The position numbers and the translations under genes were made by a program. Below the pieces are notes generated by a model, which searched no databases, had not been told where the DNA came from, and worked only from the letters and a program-made list of their open reading frames with translations. From Thereva unica (lineage: Eukaryota; Arthropoda; Insecta; Diptera; Therevidae): 64,000 nucleotides of DNA. Location of the stretch: the NCBI GenBank assembly GCA_949987705.1, contig OX465283.1, positions 7,482,207-7,546,206 on the forward strand. The letters are read 5' to 3'. Below are positions 26,301-39,100 of this stretch, one piece after another; the stretch's first letter is position 1, and the number at the start of each line of letters is the position of its first letter.

Positions 26301-26948
26301 TTTGAAGATCCAATTTGTAATTTAGCATCAGGCTTAAACATTTTACCAGTATTTTATTAAATGAGTGAATATCATCCGACTTAGGATTTCTGGGTATTTC
26401 TACAACACACTAAGAAAAAACCCCGCAATGTTATCTAAATTCAAAGTTCATCATGCAATCGTATTGTATTAAGCTAAAATATATTCGGGGTTATCAAACA
26501 TAAGTATTCCTAGAAAGTGAAACGTTTCCAAAACAAAATTAAATGAAATCGAAAGCAAAAAACCCGTGCTGAAATAACAAGTATTACTTTTCCAGTTCGA
26601 CGGGTATTTCGCCTGAAATGTAACAATCGAAATTTTCAATTTAAACCAATTAGCCAATTTCATCCAATTTAATAATTGCTACAAGTTGTTTGTACCGGAA
26701 ACCTGAATATCAAATTGAAAAGAATGACACCATAATAAAATCACATGAATATTTGCAAATCACTTCCGATTTGGTATAGTCACAAAATGCCGAAACCTTG
26801 AACGATTAAAAACGCACAAATCCACTTTTTGCCGGACTGCTGCACCTGAAGACATATTGTCCGACAGCTTTCTACTTTTTACGTTGCACATGCAATTAAG
26901 AAGAGATCTAATAAATAATTTACCACATCCAAGCACAGCGAGACGCAT
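23326..26948 (-). CDS. Small secreted single-domain Kazal inhibitor
   Basis: Three exons on the minus strand: 26948-26924 (ATG, 25 nt), 23628-23452 and 23384-23326 (TAA). All phases match (phase 1 at both joins). The 86-aa product starts MRLAVLGC and continues VLFFIAVAVAAPA, a clean signal peptide that appears only when the distant first exon is used. The mature part is one Kazal domain with six Cys: DCAKACPFNYDPLCA, SKCVLDNYNC and KGECPGG. The last intron splits Cys5 from Cys6. The expected P1 residue (second after Cys2) is Phe. Intron 1 (3295 bp) holds LINE pieces and a MITE. The domain style (xYNC ... GxC) matches the 18-module gene at 36108-53276, so the two are probably related. A different start at 23683 (same frame) is possible but has no comparable promoter. 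Confidence 0.82.
23763..25050 (+). mobile_element. LINE ORF1 with PHD-type zinc finger
   Basis: The + frames read YHSCKHCSSEIAQGGISCYG followed by CGGIFHPDG, a PHD-like Cys/His finger as found in ORF1 proteins of CR1/Jockey-type elements. After a broken stretch comes a 176-codon frame at 24520-25050 ending WNMCSFHHKSLANVT ... LLHPL. It lies in intron 1 of the small Kazal gene, antisense to it. Confidence 0.7.
25054..25314. mobile_element. MITE, about 260 bp, with GGGGC termini
   Basis: Terminal inverted repeats: left GGGGCCAGTTCGTGTATG, right complement GGGGCGGGTTCGTGTATGG. The interior is an imperfect hairpin rich in CGAAAATTTTC-type motifs. It separates the ORF1 fragment from the reverse-oriented RT fragment. 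No coding frame. Confidence 0.75.
25319..25760 (-). mobile_element. CR1/Jockey-like RT fragment
   Basis: On minus it reads DISKAFDRV-stop-HSALLAKL, NGGSIGWRQILTPPNLCGGS, SPAPFLILINELL and, near 25330, NWGRKN-like GAARIVSNSTP. These are RT palm blocks with stops and shifts. Same family and same polarity relative to an adjoining ORF1 piece as in 1-1330. Confidence 0.75.
26095..26235 (+). mobile_element. LINE C-terminal zinc-finger scrap
   Basis: The + frame reads ISGHCILNYHLWRISRAEDP then TCKLCLEKYETPFHVVCHCL, the C-x2-C-x8-H-x3-C tail of R1/Jockey-type LINEs. No other part of that element is nearby. It lies inside intron 1 of the small Kazal gene. Confidence 0.65.
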
Positions 26949-27030
26949 CTTGATTTTGTCCAATGAAATATAAATTGCACTAATTCGACCAACCGGTTTT
27001 CAGCTCTGATCGCGTTTGACGAATCTCTGG

Positions 27031-27073
27031 ATTACACTAGCCAGCCTGCCGATCCGATGCTGCTTTTATATTA
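27031..27073 (-). promoter_or_regulatory. TATA box and initiator of the small Kazal gene
   Basis: On the minus strand TATAAAAG runs from 27070 to 27063. An initiator-like GCTAGTGT lies about 32 bases downstream (A at 27038), leaving an about 90-nt 5' UTR before the ATG at 26948. Spacing is as in insect secreted-protein genes. Bases 27075-27930 on the far side hold nothing I recognise. Confidence 0.55.
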
Positions 27074-27929
27074 CGCATATATGAGCGACCTGTGAGATCA
27101 CCTCTGTGCTGTGATAGCGTAACAATACACGTCGATGGAGTCCAGTGTTTAGCGCAGGTTGTATGTAAATAAGAATCCACAAATCGAGTGCTCTTTTCAG
27201 AGCTTTAATGAATGCTGGCCTAGACGCAGCTCTACATGAAAATTTGTTTCTTTTATCCTCGTCGCTTGGAGCTAGTCATCGGGTTGATGGCGGGTTTATT
27301 TAGTCTTATTAGTAGAATCGTTTCCGTACAACTTACTCTTACGCTTCTGTTAATAATGCAAAATCCCCAAAAGGCATGAGAGTGTTTACAATGATCAAGT
27401 GCTAAGAGGTAGTATGTACGACACAAAAAACATCTATCAGCGAGCGACTTCTGCGGCTACGGGATTCTTGGAACTCGCAATTTCAAAAGCACTCATTTGA
27501 CCTTAATGGAGTTTCAGCGGGCGTTTCGTTAAATTCGTTTGCGCGAAAAAAACGTAAATTTTGATATATTTTTTGTTCTGCGGAATCTTCATTATGCGCC
27601 AGTGAAAATGGATTTAATTAGGCACAAACAAAACAAAAAATATTTTCCCGAATTTCATGAAATTTAATTAGTTGGCTTGACTGATTCTATTTAGATGGCA
27701 TTAGCGAATTTGTATTTCCTGTTTTTGAAAGCCAATACTTTTTTCATAAATTAAATTTAAGCTAGATGAGAAGAGATGAGGTAATATTGATCCTATAATC
27801 AAATTAGATATGTGCATGAATTGGAAGTAGGGCAATCCTTAAGTTGCTTCGACTCAGCAAAAGCAGACGATAACAGTAGGCAGACGAAAATGGATGCTCT
27901 GTTGCTGAAACACAAAAACCCTATTATAG

Positions 27930-28150
27930 TATGTCAAGGTTCTTAAAATGTACAATGACTCCTAAAATGCTGGTGTATAAGATGATGGTATTACCAGTAT
28001 TCGTATATGGAACCGAGACTTGGAGGCTGAGCAAAATCACTCTGATCTATTAATCGTGTTCGAGAGGAAGATTCTACAAAGAATTGCTGGCCCTATATGT
28101 CAGGAAGGGCGATTTGGAAAACTGCAATCACGAGATCTACAAGCTTATCA
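27930..28150 (+). mobile_element. RTE-like RT scrap
   Basis: The + frames read MLVYKMMVLPVFVYGTETWR and, shifted, IVFERKILQRIAGPICQEGR, the same connection region as in 22055-22273 (VFERSILRRIVG). It is very decayed. The stretch 28200-29280 carries Thr/Asn/Ser-rich frames (28523-28980) that I cannot assign. Confidence 0.6.
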
Positions 28151-29282
28151 TCTTCTTCTCCTTGCTATCGCTATGCAAACGACAGGATAGAGGTAGTCGT
28201 TTAAGCGTTCGATATTGTAATCCTGGTATCTAGAAGGTTCCTCTCCACAGTGGGTGGATTCTTTAAAGGTAAGTACCTAGTTCAACCACTGTGGGCAATT
28301 CGTTATCCCGGAAATAAAAATAATTTCTCCGCAAATCTTCTTAACTGTGAACCCGTTCTACCTCGAAAAATCAAACAACTAAAATATAAGATCTTCAAGC
28401 TGGTTATGCTGACAAAATATGAATGGCTGTTTCTAAATTCCAAAGCAGACATCTGCAGGTGGAATAATCTTACGTTGTGAGCTTGGAAGGATAGGTTAAG
28501 CAATAGATCTAATATAAGTAAGTTGGTTACTATCACTAAAAATAAGCCAAATAAAGAACCTAGTTCTAGTACTAACATTAAAACTAACACCACCTCGTTC
28601 TCAGCTCCTTGCTTAAACGCTACACCAACTTCATCCTCTGCTAACCCTATCTCTAATAATAATAACTATCAAAACTACCATAAACTACATGCCAACTTCA
28701 TCCTCTACTGCCCCGCTCTAACACCAATAATAATCGAAGCTTAAAAACTAATCCTGCTACTAACTATAGTGCTAATAGAATCACTACTACACCCAGAACA
28801 TCCTCCAACGTCCTTACACCAAAAAATAACGGTAATCCAAAGATTACTCATCCTAATTTTTCACGCAGCCACATTTTCATCGGCGGTCGTTCCTTTCCGG
28901 ATGTCAGCGAGGCCCTTACAAGCAGTCAATCTCCACCAAACACGCAGCCTACCTTCGGTAGAAACACACTACCGGCCGTTCTTTTGACAGCCGAATCAAC
29001 AACCCCATAATCAACAGCCTACAGCATTCACAGCCTCACGAAATAACTTTAAATCATCTTACAGTAAGCATTTTGAAAAGGAGACGCTGTTAACAAGATG
29101 ACTGCCTTGAGGTACCCCGGATTTTGCTATGAACGTACGTGAGATTAATCCAGTTACTTTTACGCTTTTAGTACCATATTGATTACAATGTCAAGTCCTG
29201 AAGTACATCTTGTTCACTGAGAAAGCGGTACAGTCGGGAAATCCGATAAATATAGTAGTGGCGAGTAAAGAGGAATTCCATA

Positions 29283-29405
29283 CGAACTCAACTTAGCACT
29301 CCCACTCGAGGCCTCTATGCTGAAAGTCACAATTCGTTGAAACGTCTCTTTCTTCACCTCAAACCACTTATCACGGATCACGGCTCGATTTGAGCACAGG
29401 GGAAT
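29283..29405. mobile_element. Half copy of the GGCCCCTGTGCTGAA MITE
   Basis: It aligns with 60105-60218 (shared CTATGCTGAAAGTC, TTTCTTCA and GAGCACAGGGG/CAGCACAGGGG segments). Only one end is clear, so it is a truncated or diverged copy. Confidence 0.6.
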
Positions 29406-29679
29406 TGATGTTGGCTGTGTCTGCAAGAACACGTAACACTGGTCCCACAATGATAGTAGAGGAGGGCAGATGGAATTTAAATTAGTCAAAATTTTAACCT
29501 ATCTTGGGCCGATAGTAGCAGCCGCAGCCTACACTAGTATTACTTTAACAGCAGCAGATCCGATTTTACAAGTTAATCTAGGTCTACAATGGCATTCTTT
29601 CATTTCGAGTCCTTACACGGAGATAAATGTGTGCGTACCAATTTCAAAAACAAGAAAGAAAGAGTAAGCTTCTAATCCG

Positions 29680-30470
29680 TACGATGGCCAGCAGTGTTCG
29701 TATTCAAAGCGACTTATCCGAGTAGTTCCCGATTCAAACGGCTGTCCGACAGGGAGACGTCGATTCGCCACTGGTCGACGCGATTATGCGTGAAGCATTC
29801 AATGGACGACTCGGAGTTTGATTCGACAACTTCGTAACCGACTTAATGTTCGCCGACGATAGCGTCGTCTTCGTCGATATGGATGCAAAAGCAACGGACA
29901 TCTTATACGACATTTCCCACATCGCCCAGTCAGTGTTCACAACGGACGGATCGAAAGCCATTGTTCACCTCGATAGAACCCAAATCGAACAGGTTCCGAT
30001 ATTCAAATATTTGTGATCATTGTTTGATGAAAAGAAAGGGGTATCGGTCAGGCAACAGTAACATTCGCCTCGTTAAGTGGTGTATATAGAAACGAACAAA
30101 TATTACCATCAAAATGAAAGTACGCCTTTACCGAACGTTGATCCTCCCGATTCTTCTTTATGGATCGGATACATGGACACGTGATCAACAAGCTCAAATG
30201 CAATGCTTGAGGCAGATTCTCGGTGTCTCGCTCCGCGATCGCCTTCGAAACGAGACAGACAAAGATGAGATCACCAGACATAGATCAAAGAAATACAGAA
30301 AAGTCGACTACTGTGGTTTAGACATGTTTGCCGAATGGATGATAATCGCTCGCGACGTAAACTGGCGAGACCGTCTAGCAGACTGGAGAATACATCGATC
30401 AGCCCCAAAGAAAATCTGGCTAACGAATATCGAGGGCGACTAAAAGAATCAACTATTATCATTTATCGAG
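29680..30470 (+). mobile_element. RTE-like RT pseudogene
   Basis: QTAVRQGDVDSPLVDAIMRE at about 29740, then LMFADDSVVFVD (an FADD catalytic box) at about 29845, and from 30110 RLYRTLILPILLYGSDTW and LRQILGVSLRDRLRNE. Several stops and shifts. It is the closest relative of 1336-1700. The stretch 30480-31400 shows open but unrecognised frames. Confidence 0.75.
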
Positions 30471-31622
30471 GCTCGAGACGTCGTCAAAGAGTCAAGAATG
30501 GAAACGAACCGTGAATGAAGTTCGAAACCCAGCGGCACCGATTGCAGCGTATTCGTTGCCGGAACGTTCCGCTTGGACCGCCAGCAAACGGATCAAAGAA
30601 GACATATGCATCCGAAGTTTAGGTGCTAAGAAAAAAACTCTGAAACCTCTTAGTCGTCTTCGAGGGGAAATCCCAGTCGGGAAGGAAAGAACTGCCACAA
30701 CCTACTCGCGATATTTTTTAGTCCACCTACTCCCAACCATTGCTATCGTGACTTTGACATCGGGCATGGAGAAAAAAATCGCTGGAGTGTATCCTGAAAC
30801 GAGTTGGAGGAAGCGGGAATGTAAAGAGAGAAGAAGAAAGAAGGAAAGTTATGAAGGTGGGAAAGTGGAAAAAGCGAACGAACGAAGGGCTGGCCGGGAT
30901 TCGAACCCGGGACCTCTGGGATGGTAGGTAGTATACGACGAAAGCTGGGTGAGGTACGACAAGCAGGGTCTATGGATGTGGCAGCGAGGGAGACCCACTC
31001 TCAACTGGATGACATTGGGTTAGAAACGAGACCGGTGGGGAAAAAAATTGCTAGAGGCCAGGACCCGATCCCGGTTATAGAGATGGTAAAGAAGATGGCG
31101 AACTTACAATTTCTTTACTTTAGCGGTCCATGGCGTACGACTCATTCGGAGAATGCATTCTCGCCCGTATAAATATATCTATCTGGTGATGAGAGAGCGA
31201 CTGAGTTGGAGATAAGATAAACTATGGAGTGATATTAGAGCCTTCTGAAAACTCTATAAAAATTCATCTATTACTATAAAATGCAAAATAGATTAGGAAT
31301 AAATATATGTCCTTGAACTTACCCATATTCACCCTGGAGTCGATGACGCTTTTATTTAGGATAAATATAGTAACTATTGTTTGTTCAATAAAACCATTAG
31401 AGTACATTTGAATTTTTTATTGGTAAGCAAGTAAAACTATTTTACAAGGCAGGCCTACGTTATGCCAAACAAAAACGCCTACCGCTTAAAGAGTATAACA
31501 TTTATAAATCACAATGAAAATAATTTGTAGTAGCAGTATATCGTATTCCTAGAAAATTCATATCACCCTTGCACATTATACCCACAAGATACTCAACCAA
31601 TCATCTACAACAAAATAACAAT

Positions 31623-32333
31623 TTACTGCGCTTGTGATTTCTTCTGCTTGTAATCAGCCAGGGCTGCTTTAATTGCATCCTCTGCCAGCATGGAGCAATG
31701 CAACTTCACTGGGGGCAACTTCAGTTCCTTTGCAATATCGGTATTCTTCAACTTGCCAGCCTCATCAAGAGTCTTCCCCTTGACCCATTCAGTTGCCAAA
31801 GAACTGGATGCAATTGCAGAGCCGCAGCCGAATGTTTTGAATTTCGCATCAATGATTTTTCCATTATCGTCGACTTTTATTTGCAATTTCATGACATCAC
31901 CGCATGCCGGGGCTCCAACTAGTCCTGTGCCAACGTTTTTATCTTTTTTATCCAAAGATCCAACATTTCGGGGGTTTTCATAGTGCTCCACAACCTAAAA
32001 AAATGATTGAGAATAGAAAACAAGTTGCAAACACGGCGTTATCAGCTTTAGAAATCAAGATCTAAATTTGGACTGTAAACAATCTTCGAGAATAATTCAT
32101 TGCATAATAAGAATATTTCCCGTCATGGGGTGAAGTTACCCTCGTCACAACATTAAATTAGCTCCTTAATAATATATATAAGCGTTTCTTCGATCAATAA
32201 TTTGAAATTTCACAACATTACAACATTTTATTGGAAAAAAAAAACTCACATTTTCGTGATAGAGTGCAGCAGGGACGCTCTGCGTCCTCCTTATTTGCTG
32301 CTGAAGTAATCTGGTGACTCTGGTTAGAGACAT
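31623..32333 (-). CDS. IscU: Mitochondrial iron-sulfur cluster scaffold IscU
   Basis: Two exons on minus: 32333-32250 (28 codons) and 31994-31623 (123 codons plus stop), 151 aa. The protein is the scaffold on which the NFS1 desulfurase complex and frataxin build Fe-S clusters in the mitochondrial matrix. The first exon encodes a short Arg-rich, acid-free presequence (MSLTRVTRLLQQQIRRTQSV). The mature part begins at YHENVVEHYENPRNVGSL. All three cluster cysteines are present (GAPACGD, FGCGSA, LHCSML), and so is the LPPVK chaperone-binding motif. The donor is GTGAGT and the intron 255 bp. The gene looks intact and single-copy in the window. Confidence 0.95.
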
Positions 32334-33369
32334 TTTCGCTAAATTCTTCTGTTTTTAAATTAAACTTCTGCAATTTAAAGCTTTTGCGTTGTTACAAATC
32401 TCGCCTGAAATGGGTGCCGCAAAACTTACGATTGGCCGCCGAATACAGAATGAGCAGTCGACCAAAATATTCGAAAACGTCAAAGTTTAGCACACGAAAC
32501 AGCTGATAAATTGTTCGAGTGCTAAAGTTGTTTTTATTAATGCTGTTTTCTAATTTTAAAAGGCAGAGGTTGTTGTTTTGGATGAGAGAATATTTTGTCG
32601 AGTTTTCGAAATTATATTTCAGTATAGTGAAAAGTTCTGTAACGGATGTAATTTGTGTAAAATTGGCAAAATTTTGTTCTTATTCTGATCACTCATTTAT
32701 TTATTTAGCCAAAAAAGGCAAACAATTGCTACTGAAAAAGTGGCGTCCTGTGAAATAATAAAAACGTTTTAAAAAGGAACGTATGGTTTAATTTAATAAA
32801 CTGACAATTTAAGCTCATTGAAGTAGTAGTAAGTTTTATGATAGTAGGGATCTAGGTTTTCTTTTTCAGGATGAATTATTTGTCGAAGGGGAGAAACACA
32901 TTTTATCATTATTGAAACCCATTGGTTAGATTAGGTGTAGCATGTAGGGCTGCCACCAATGCAACTGGAGACCCAATTGACGCTTTGGTGGCCATTTTGA
33001 TACTAAACGCCGCGCCGTACAACTTAAGGTTAGGTGGTTATTTAAATCCATTCTCTGAAGTTTAAAAATTTATCAGTGCTCTGACCTCTAATCTGGAGAT
33101 CTCCTTTAAGTTTTCCAAGAGCTACCCCGCATCGTTTAACAGGAAAGATGGAAAGAGAGCCCCGGTCAGGCTGGCTATGCGACTGAAGGCCCAATTAGTG
33201 CTTTGACGTTCTGTTTTTATGCCGCTACTTCGTGTACATAGCCGGATATAAAGGGGGCAAGCTGGCCATTGAAATTTATATACTTGTTTCAGTTTAGCCA
33301 GTCAACCAGTCTGCAACGGTAACATGAAACTAGATCGGAAGCCGCTAGTTTCCCTGTCGGAAGCATTTA

Positions 33370-33905
33370 AAAGGCTTTTCGCTATGGCTGAGACGTGTGC
33401 GAACGAAATTGGCCCAGAAATTCCAGCCCGCAGAATTATCGGCCTCTAAAGAAATAGATTTAATATTCGGACGCTGTCTGTTAAAGAATACTAACGCCTT
33501 TTAAATACATAAATAATCCTTTTATAGATTATTAAATAAATGAAATGTCCTCCAGGTTCCTTAGCACTCAGCTGCAAAGAATCGAAACAGTTACAAAAGT
33601 TGCCAAAGTGACCAAAAATAGAAGACGTTTTGCAAGGTGCTGAAGTGTATAAAGGAATGTTTTCTAGCTGTGGAGAAAGAACTAAAGATTTGGCAAGAAA
33701 TGAGATACAAAAAACCAAAATGTACAGCAGATGCATACGAAAGAGCAACGAACCTGACAAATATTAGAACTCTGTTTCAATTGTTGTGAACGTTTCCTGC
33801 AACTAACAGCACTGCCGAGCGATCTTTCCCACCTAACGCCGACATATATATCATATCTTCCCCGTAGGATGACAGAATCTATATTAATAAAAGAAAATTT
33901 ATGTA
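33370..33905 (+). mobile_element. hAT transposase C-terminal remnant (ZMYM1-like)
   Basis: Broken + frames read AMAETCANEIGPEIPARRII and RNRFNIRTLSVKEY. Further on comes IRTLFQLL-stop-TFPATNSTAERSF, the hAT dimerisation signature (F-P-x-T-x-x-x-A-E-R-S-F). Stops and shifts make it a pseudogene. Confidence 0.75.
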
Positions 33906-33984
33906 TGCGTTTAGGTTAGCGCACCAGCCATCGCAGAGCTTCGAAATTTTGCACGAAGGACAGTGGGGTCTCCCATAAGGCAAC

Positions 33985-34340
33985 CGATTTTCGAAACTCA
34001 AAATGGCCGCCGAAATATGACCGATATTCAAAATGGCCACCCAAATATGAATTTGCCTAATTTAACCAAATAGGGTAGCAAATAACGAATTTATGATCAG
34101 AACTTATCAATTGAAAATGGCCGCGCCAATATGGCGGACGGATTTTTCCAATTGTATTCCGAATGCAATGAAAATCGGTATTTGGTTAGCAAAAGTTAAA
34201 AATAACGAATTTATTATCAAAACTTATAAATTCAAAATTTTGCCAAGCCACAGTCTGAAATGTAAGAAATTTCTTATAGTCCAAGGAAATTACGGAGGCA
34301 AAACTCCAAAATGGCTAAAAATTGGTTCATAGCTTCCTTG
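33985..34340. repeat. Copy of AAAATGGCGG dispersed repeat
   Basis: Several blocks of AAAATGGCCGC and CCAATATGGCGGAC alternate with ACGAATTTATTATCAAAACTT. Related to 9771-10035 and to the palindrome arms at 42140-43375. Confidence 0.65.
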
Positions 34341-34609
34341 TGACTTTTTAAGAAAACAATTTCGGAATCACAAAAAAAACATGACCGCTGGAGCTATCGC
34401 GTTTTTCGCGAGTTATCCTTGTATCTGGGTTTCTAAAGGTCCTTCAAACCTTGTGCGAGGGCCCGAAATGTCGACAATGAAATTTACTACAACTGAATGT
34501 TGACCCGATTAACCATTTGAAAGTTATTGAAGGTCAAAGTATTCAAAAATCACTTTTTGGTCGTGGCAGACATCGTAGAAACGCCTCCCGAGCGTCGTCG
34601 TCGTTGATG

Positions 34610-35005
34610 TACCAAATTCTTTATACCGGAGCTAAGTAGCTATGCTGGCTCCAACAACAGAATCCATTTACAGCAGGATGGGACCAGAGCACATACTACT
34701 AGGGTCTAAGCAGAGAAACTAAAGAGCATTTTACTGGAAAAATCAACAAGTCGCTTTGATGACATCGTCTGGATCAGCAGATCTAACCTCCTGGATCAGC
34801 AGACCTAACCCCATGCTATTTTTTCCCTGCGGGGATACGGCAATTCACTATCAACATTAAGGTCCACATAGGAAAATGTCAAACGCGAAATCGTAGGTAT
34901 CAATCCAGTTCTCTTCCAGCGAGTCTTCGTCGACATGAGGTCAATATTCCAAGAACGTCTGCTGCAAAATGGACGCCATTTAAGCGTAGTTATTATTAGA
35001 ACATA
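34610..35005 (+). mobile_element. mariner-like transposase C-terminal remnant
   Basis: The + frame reads RIHLQQDGTRAHTTR, where QQDGAxAHT carries the second catalytic Asp of mariner-type DDE enzymes. RFDDIVWISRSNL, LRGYGNSL, VKREIVGINPVLFQRVF and ERLLQNGRHLSVVI follow, the standard C-terminal blocks. Stops are present and the N-terminus is absent. Bases 35010-35990 show no feature. Confidence 0.75.
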
Positions 35006-35997
35006 AAATACGCATTATTTTACTGTAAGATACTAAATAAATAATTTTTATTTCATTTATATTTGAGTTTTTATTATCAGTTGAAATGTAAAATCTGCGG
35101 CGGACAACTTAATACCATTTAAAGAGGACTAATGATGCAATGAAAGAAGACACGTTCGACGGTATACAAATGATGAGCATACAGAACTGGAAGGAAATCT
35201 GATAGAGATCTGATTTGGACAAACATGATTAGGATCGCCAGGCTCATAGTGGGCTATATTGTTGTAGGAAGGAAAAGAATAGGTATATTTGCCAAATATA
35301 ATTTACAGCATTTAAACTATTTCAAGCAGTTCCTGATCATTTACATTTGTATTTTTCAATAAATTTGGTCTTCTTCCTTTAGGTTTTCACACTTAAGTAC
35401 AATTTAAAGGTTAAATTCTCTCTTGCGTTTCCAAAAACCAAATAACATTTCTTCGAACGGCAATATGACTCAAGAATCAACCATTGATAAATAAGTAGCT
35501 CAAATGCAAAGAGGACATTTACTACTATCTATACTTTATTCGCAAATTCACAGATTATTTTTCAAAAATAACCTTGAAATTTGGTTTATCAAAACACTCT
35601 CAAATAATGTATTACGTCAAAATATAAACCTCTAGACTTTCATAGTTGGACTGTATGTATATTATACGTCCAGATAGTGTGCCAGTTTTTCTGAAAATCT
35701 ATTGACTAAGTCCATTACAATACTTACAAAAGCGCCACCAAAAATCACATATTCTGTCTCTAATTCATGATTTCCATTTAATTTTTTTTAATTATGTAAA
35801 CAAATCGTTGAAAAAGACATCTTGGTATTGTAATCGAAACCAGAGTGGCTGGAGCGATAGCCTAGTGACCCAGAAGTTCCTATTAGAGAAGACATTGGCA
35901 GTATTTTTAAATCCGTTTCGAATCGTTGTGATCAGGTGGGGCTAGAACTGATTATCTCGATCCTATTTTTTTGCCCCTATTCATATCAGTTGGAAGT

Positions 35998-36036
35998 ACA
36001 TAAAAGACGAATCTTCTATCTTTAATCGACAGTTTC
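35998..36036 (+). promoter_or_regulatory. TATA box and initiator of the multi-Kazal gene
   Basis: ATAAAAG at 36000-36006 is followed 30 bases later by CGACAGTTTC with a CAGTT initiator core at 36030-36034. The ATG at 36108 would have an about 77-nt 5' UTR. The spacing is the expected one. Confidence 0.5.
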
Positions 36037-36107
36037 ACTCGAGATCTGGAATATTTAAAACGTTATTTTACTGTTACAATTAATCGGTATTGGATAAGAG
36101 CATAAAT

Positions 36108-39100
36108 ATGTCTAAGGACATAGAATGGTCTATTTTTACTATTTTAGGTAAGATGCAGTGATTTACCTGTGATTCTAGTTGAAAAGTGTGGATCAAGTTC
36201 AAAATCAAGTGATGATCTGAATACCCCTTCCTAAACTCCCTGCCAACGATATGTGCTCCATAATAAGTTCTTAAGATAGTTCGTTTAGCTAGAAAAGTGA
36301 AATGCGTGTTATATAAGTTTTTCCTTTAGTGATTATCAATTGTGCTATGATATTTTTTGCTGTATAACACAGTCACCATAATGGAGATAAAGTCGAAGGC
36401 TGAAAAATATTTGGCCTATGTATAGTCTGTTATTCTGATACTGTTAAGCACGTGCTCTATTAAAAATTCATTATGCGATATGAATTGAATTAGATGATAT
36501 TTATAAATAGCCTATGCAGTGATTTTAAACTACGTCTGGAATATGGCTTTAAGGTCATCGTTGATAGTGGAAATAATAAATGAATGGAAGCCGGTGTTTT
36601 GTGCATTATAGAGGTGCAGAGATTATTTAACAGTCAACTAGCAACTAAACGCCGTCGTTGTAACGCCTTTTAATAAAAAAAAATTATGTGTGAATAGTCC
36701 GGGATGAGAAAAGGGTATAATGAAACAAAGAAGAAATCTGCAAAACATGATTTTGGGACTTTTTTTAAAATTCGAGATTTAGTACCACCTATCGGAAAAA
36801 TGTTGTACTAAGTGCACAACAGACATATAGCCAATCATATTCAGAATACGTCTTGTACGCGTAGATTTTGACGATTCCAGGCACCTAGGTACAGGGTGCC
36901 AACTGTGCCGAACTTGTCCCATTGTGACCTCAAAATTTGTTTACCAAAAAAAACTCTAAAAATTTTGCAAAATTGACACTCACTGTGAAGCACAAAAATG
37001 CACAATTTGGCGCCCCAAAAAAATCAAATAAATGCATTTTGGCTTGGAACGAACATTGGCAACATTGGCCTCGAATCCCAGATCCGGCGGATCGGAAGTG
37101 AGTGCAGAAATGACACTTTGCGATTCTTGAAATTGAGACTTGCGACACTTGAAATTCTCAGTCGCAGAATCAAATCCATCAAGAAAAGTGGTAAAATTAT
37201 TCCTGGAAAATGCTATTTAACGTACTGACCAATGTTCTAGGGCTGATCGTAAAGGATAAACAAAGTAAGAATTTGTTTTTCTAATTGAATGAGTAAGCGA
37301 AGACTTAAGGCTCAAACAGAACCAATCTGTGCCTTCCTTTTTTGAAATGTAAAATTTTCAACTTTTAAAAACGGTCGGAACGGATTGGTTCTGTTTAAGC
37401 CTTTATCCTTTAATGTTATTTGGATCAAGTTCTAACTTTAATAACGCTAACTATAACATATATTTCTATAACACTTTTCGATCAGCACTAAAACAATTGA
37501 CGTTATAAGCCAACACATTGGTCACTATGAAGTTAAATAGCATTTTCCATGATAAAAATTATTTTAACACTTTTCTTAAATAAAGCAAGAAAATCACTTA
37601 ACTGTCTGCTAACCGAATCCATCCAAGCTGAATTTATTTCTAGACTTTGACGTTTCTCATTTATCAAAAGAAAGGCGAAAGTCAAGTTGTTTCCATATAC
37701 TAGCTGGAGTAATAAAAACTTTACATTCAAAATTATTTTTTACTTTTTAGTTCATTTTAAAATAAAAGCGTCCAGAACCGACCCATTGAGTATATGGAAA
37801 CAAGGCAAAAAGAAAAAGTAAAGCTTTGTATGAGCTAAACTAAAGCTTTATGCATCGGCTTCACAGATCTCAGTTCAATATGTTTTAGTTCAATCCACCT
37901 AAGTGGCTTCACCGGCTGAAGTCTAGTTCATATTCAGTTCGTGCTTGAAATTGTTGTAACTTTTTCGCCAAAAATCAGAAATACAAAAGCCCACTGGAAT
38001 GGCATTCTACTATTCCAGTTGATTACTCTCTTTTTAGTGAGGTCTTGCGTTCAACTTCAACTCGCGACCAGTTGGGCGAACTGAAGTTTGTTTATTCTTA
38101 GTGGAATATGTGGAAATTGTATGCGAGCGAACTGAGGTTATTTTAAAGTTCAGTTCGCCAATTTGCTTGCTGTTCTTGTAACGGCCGGCGAAGCCGTCAT
38201 ATTAGGGTACTTCTTTAAAGCTTTTCAAAAAGATTTCCGAATACATAAGGCAGATATTGCACCAATTAATGCTTGCCTACTGGAGCCATTGCTTATGGCA
38301 AGCAATCAAGCTGATAAGGCATACCTCACTTCAGTATCGCGGAAACTCTTTCGGCATGCATGCCCCTTATTTGCTATATGGGGTTCTCATGTGAAGCCTA
38401 AGAGGACATTCCTCTTTCGGCATGCCCCTGAAGCAATCCCCTTTTTGGTAGTGGTAGTCTCCTTTTGGGATACTATGATAGGTCCTCTTTCGACTTTTCC
38501 TTGTTCTTCCATACGGTCGAAGTATTCTACAGATTCTGGTGTTAAAAACCAGGCTTAATTCTTGTTCTATCTGACCATCCAGAAGGCCGTTGCCAATAAC
38601 ATTAAGCAGTGGATTCTATGCATTTTGAAAATCACAGAATAAAGGTATTCTATGCGGATGACATCGTAATCCTAGTATCCGGAATGTTTCTCCCCATAAT
38701 CAGTGAGCTCTTAGAAAGTTTAGCGCGTGGTCCAACCGGTACGGCCACCATTAACCTGAAAAGGACAGAATGGATAATTTTCACTAGCCCAACAAAAATT
38801 TCGGATTCTAGCCTACCTTCAATTAATGTACGAACTTGCACACGGATCTTCACAGATCTTCATTCGTTCTCCTCCTATCCGATGAGGGTTACTCTAAATC
38901 TATTCGGAGGCAATAGCGCCACCACTTGAAGGTCGTATTAGGAGATTGGAAGTGAGAGGTGGAAGGCGTGATATCCTTGAGAAGTTTCGAATCTTAAAAT
39001 AGAAGAATTGATCCTTTATTAGAATATGACAGCCTGGGATTAGTTATTCCTAGCATCCTAAACTTACGTAAATGTTTCTTCTCGAATGAAGTTACAAAAC

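Noticed and set aside
30890..30970. tRNA gene suggested by a GGGTTCGAATCCC B box on minus
   Set aside because: No A box, acceptor stem or anticodon arm fits at the right distance.
32519..32758. Divergent small gene upstream of IscU
   Set aside because: The frame is AT-rich, has no recognisable domain and looks like chance.
38163..38558. 131-codon + frame as a gene
   Set aside because: No motif, no splice or promoter context, and it lies between a MITE and an RT fragment in an intron.
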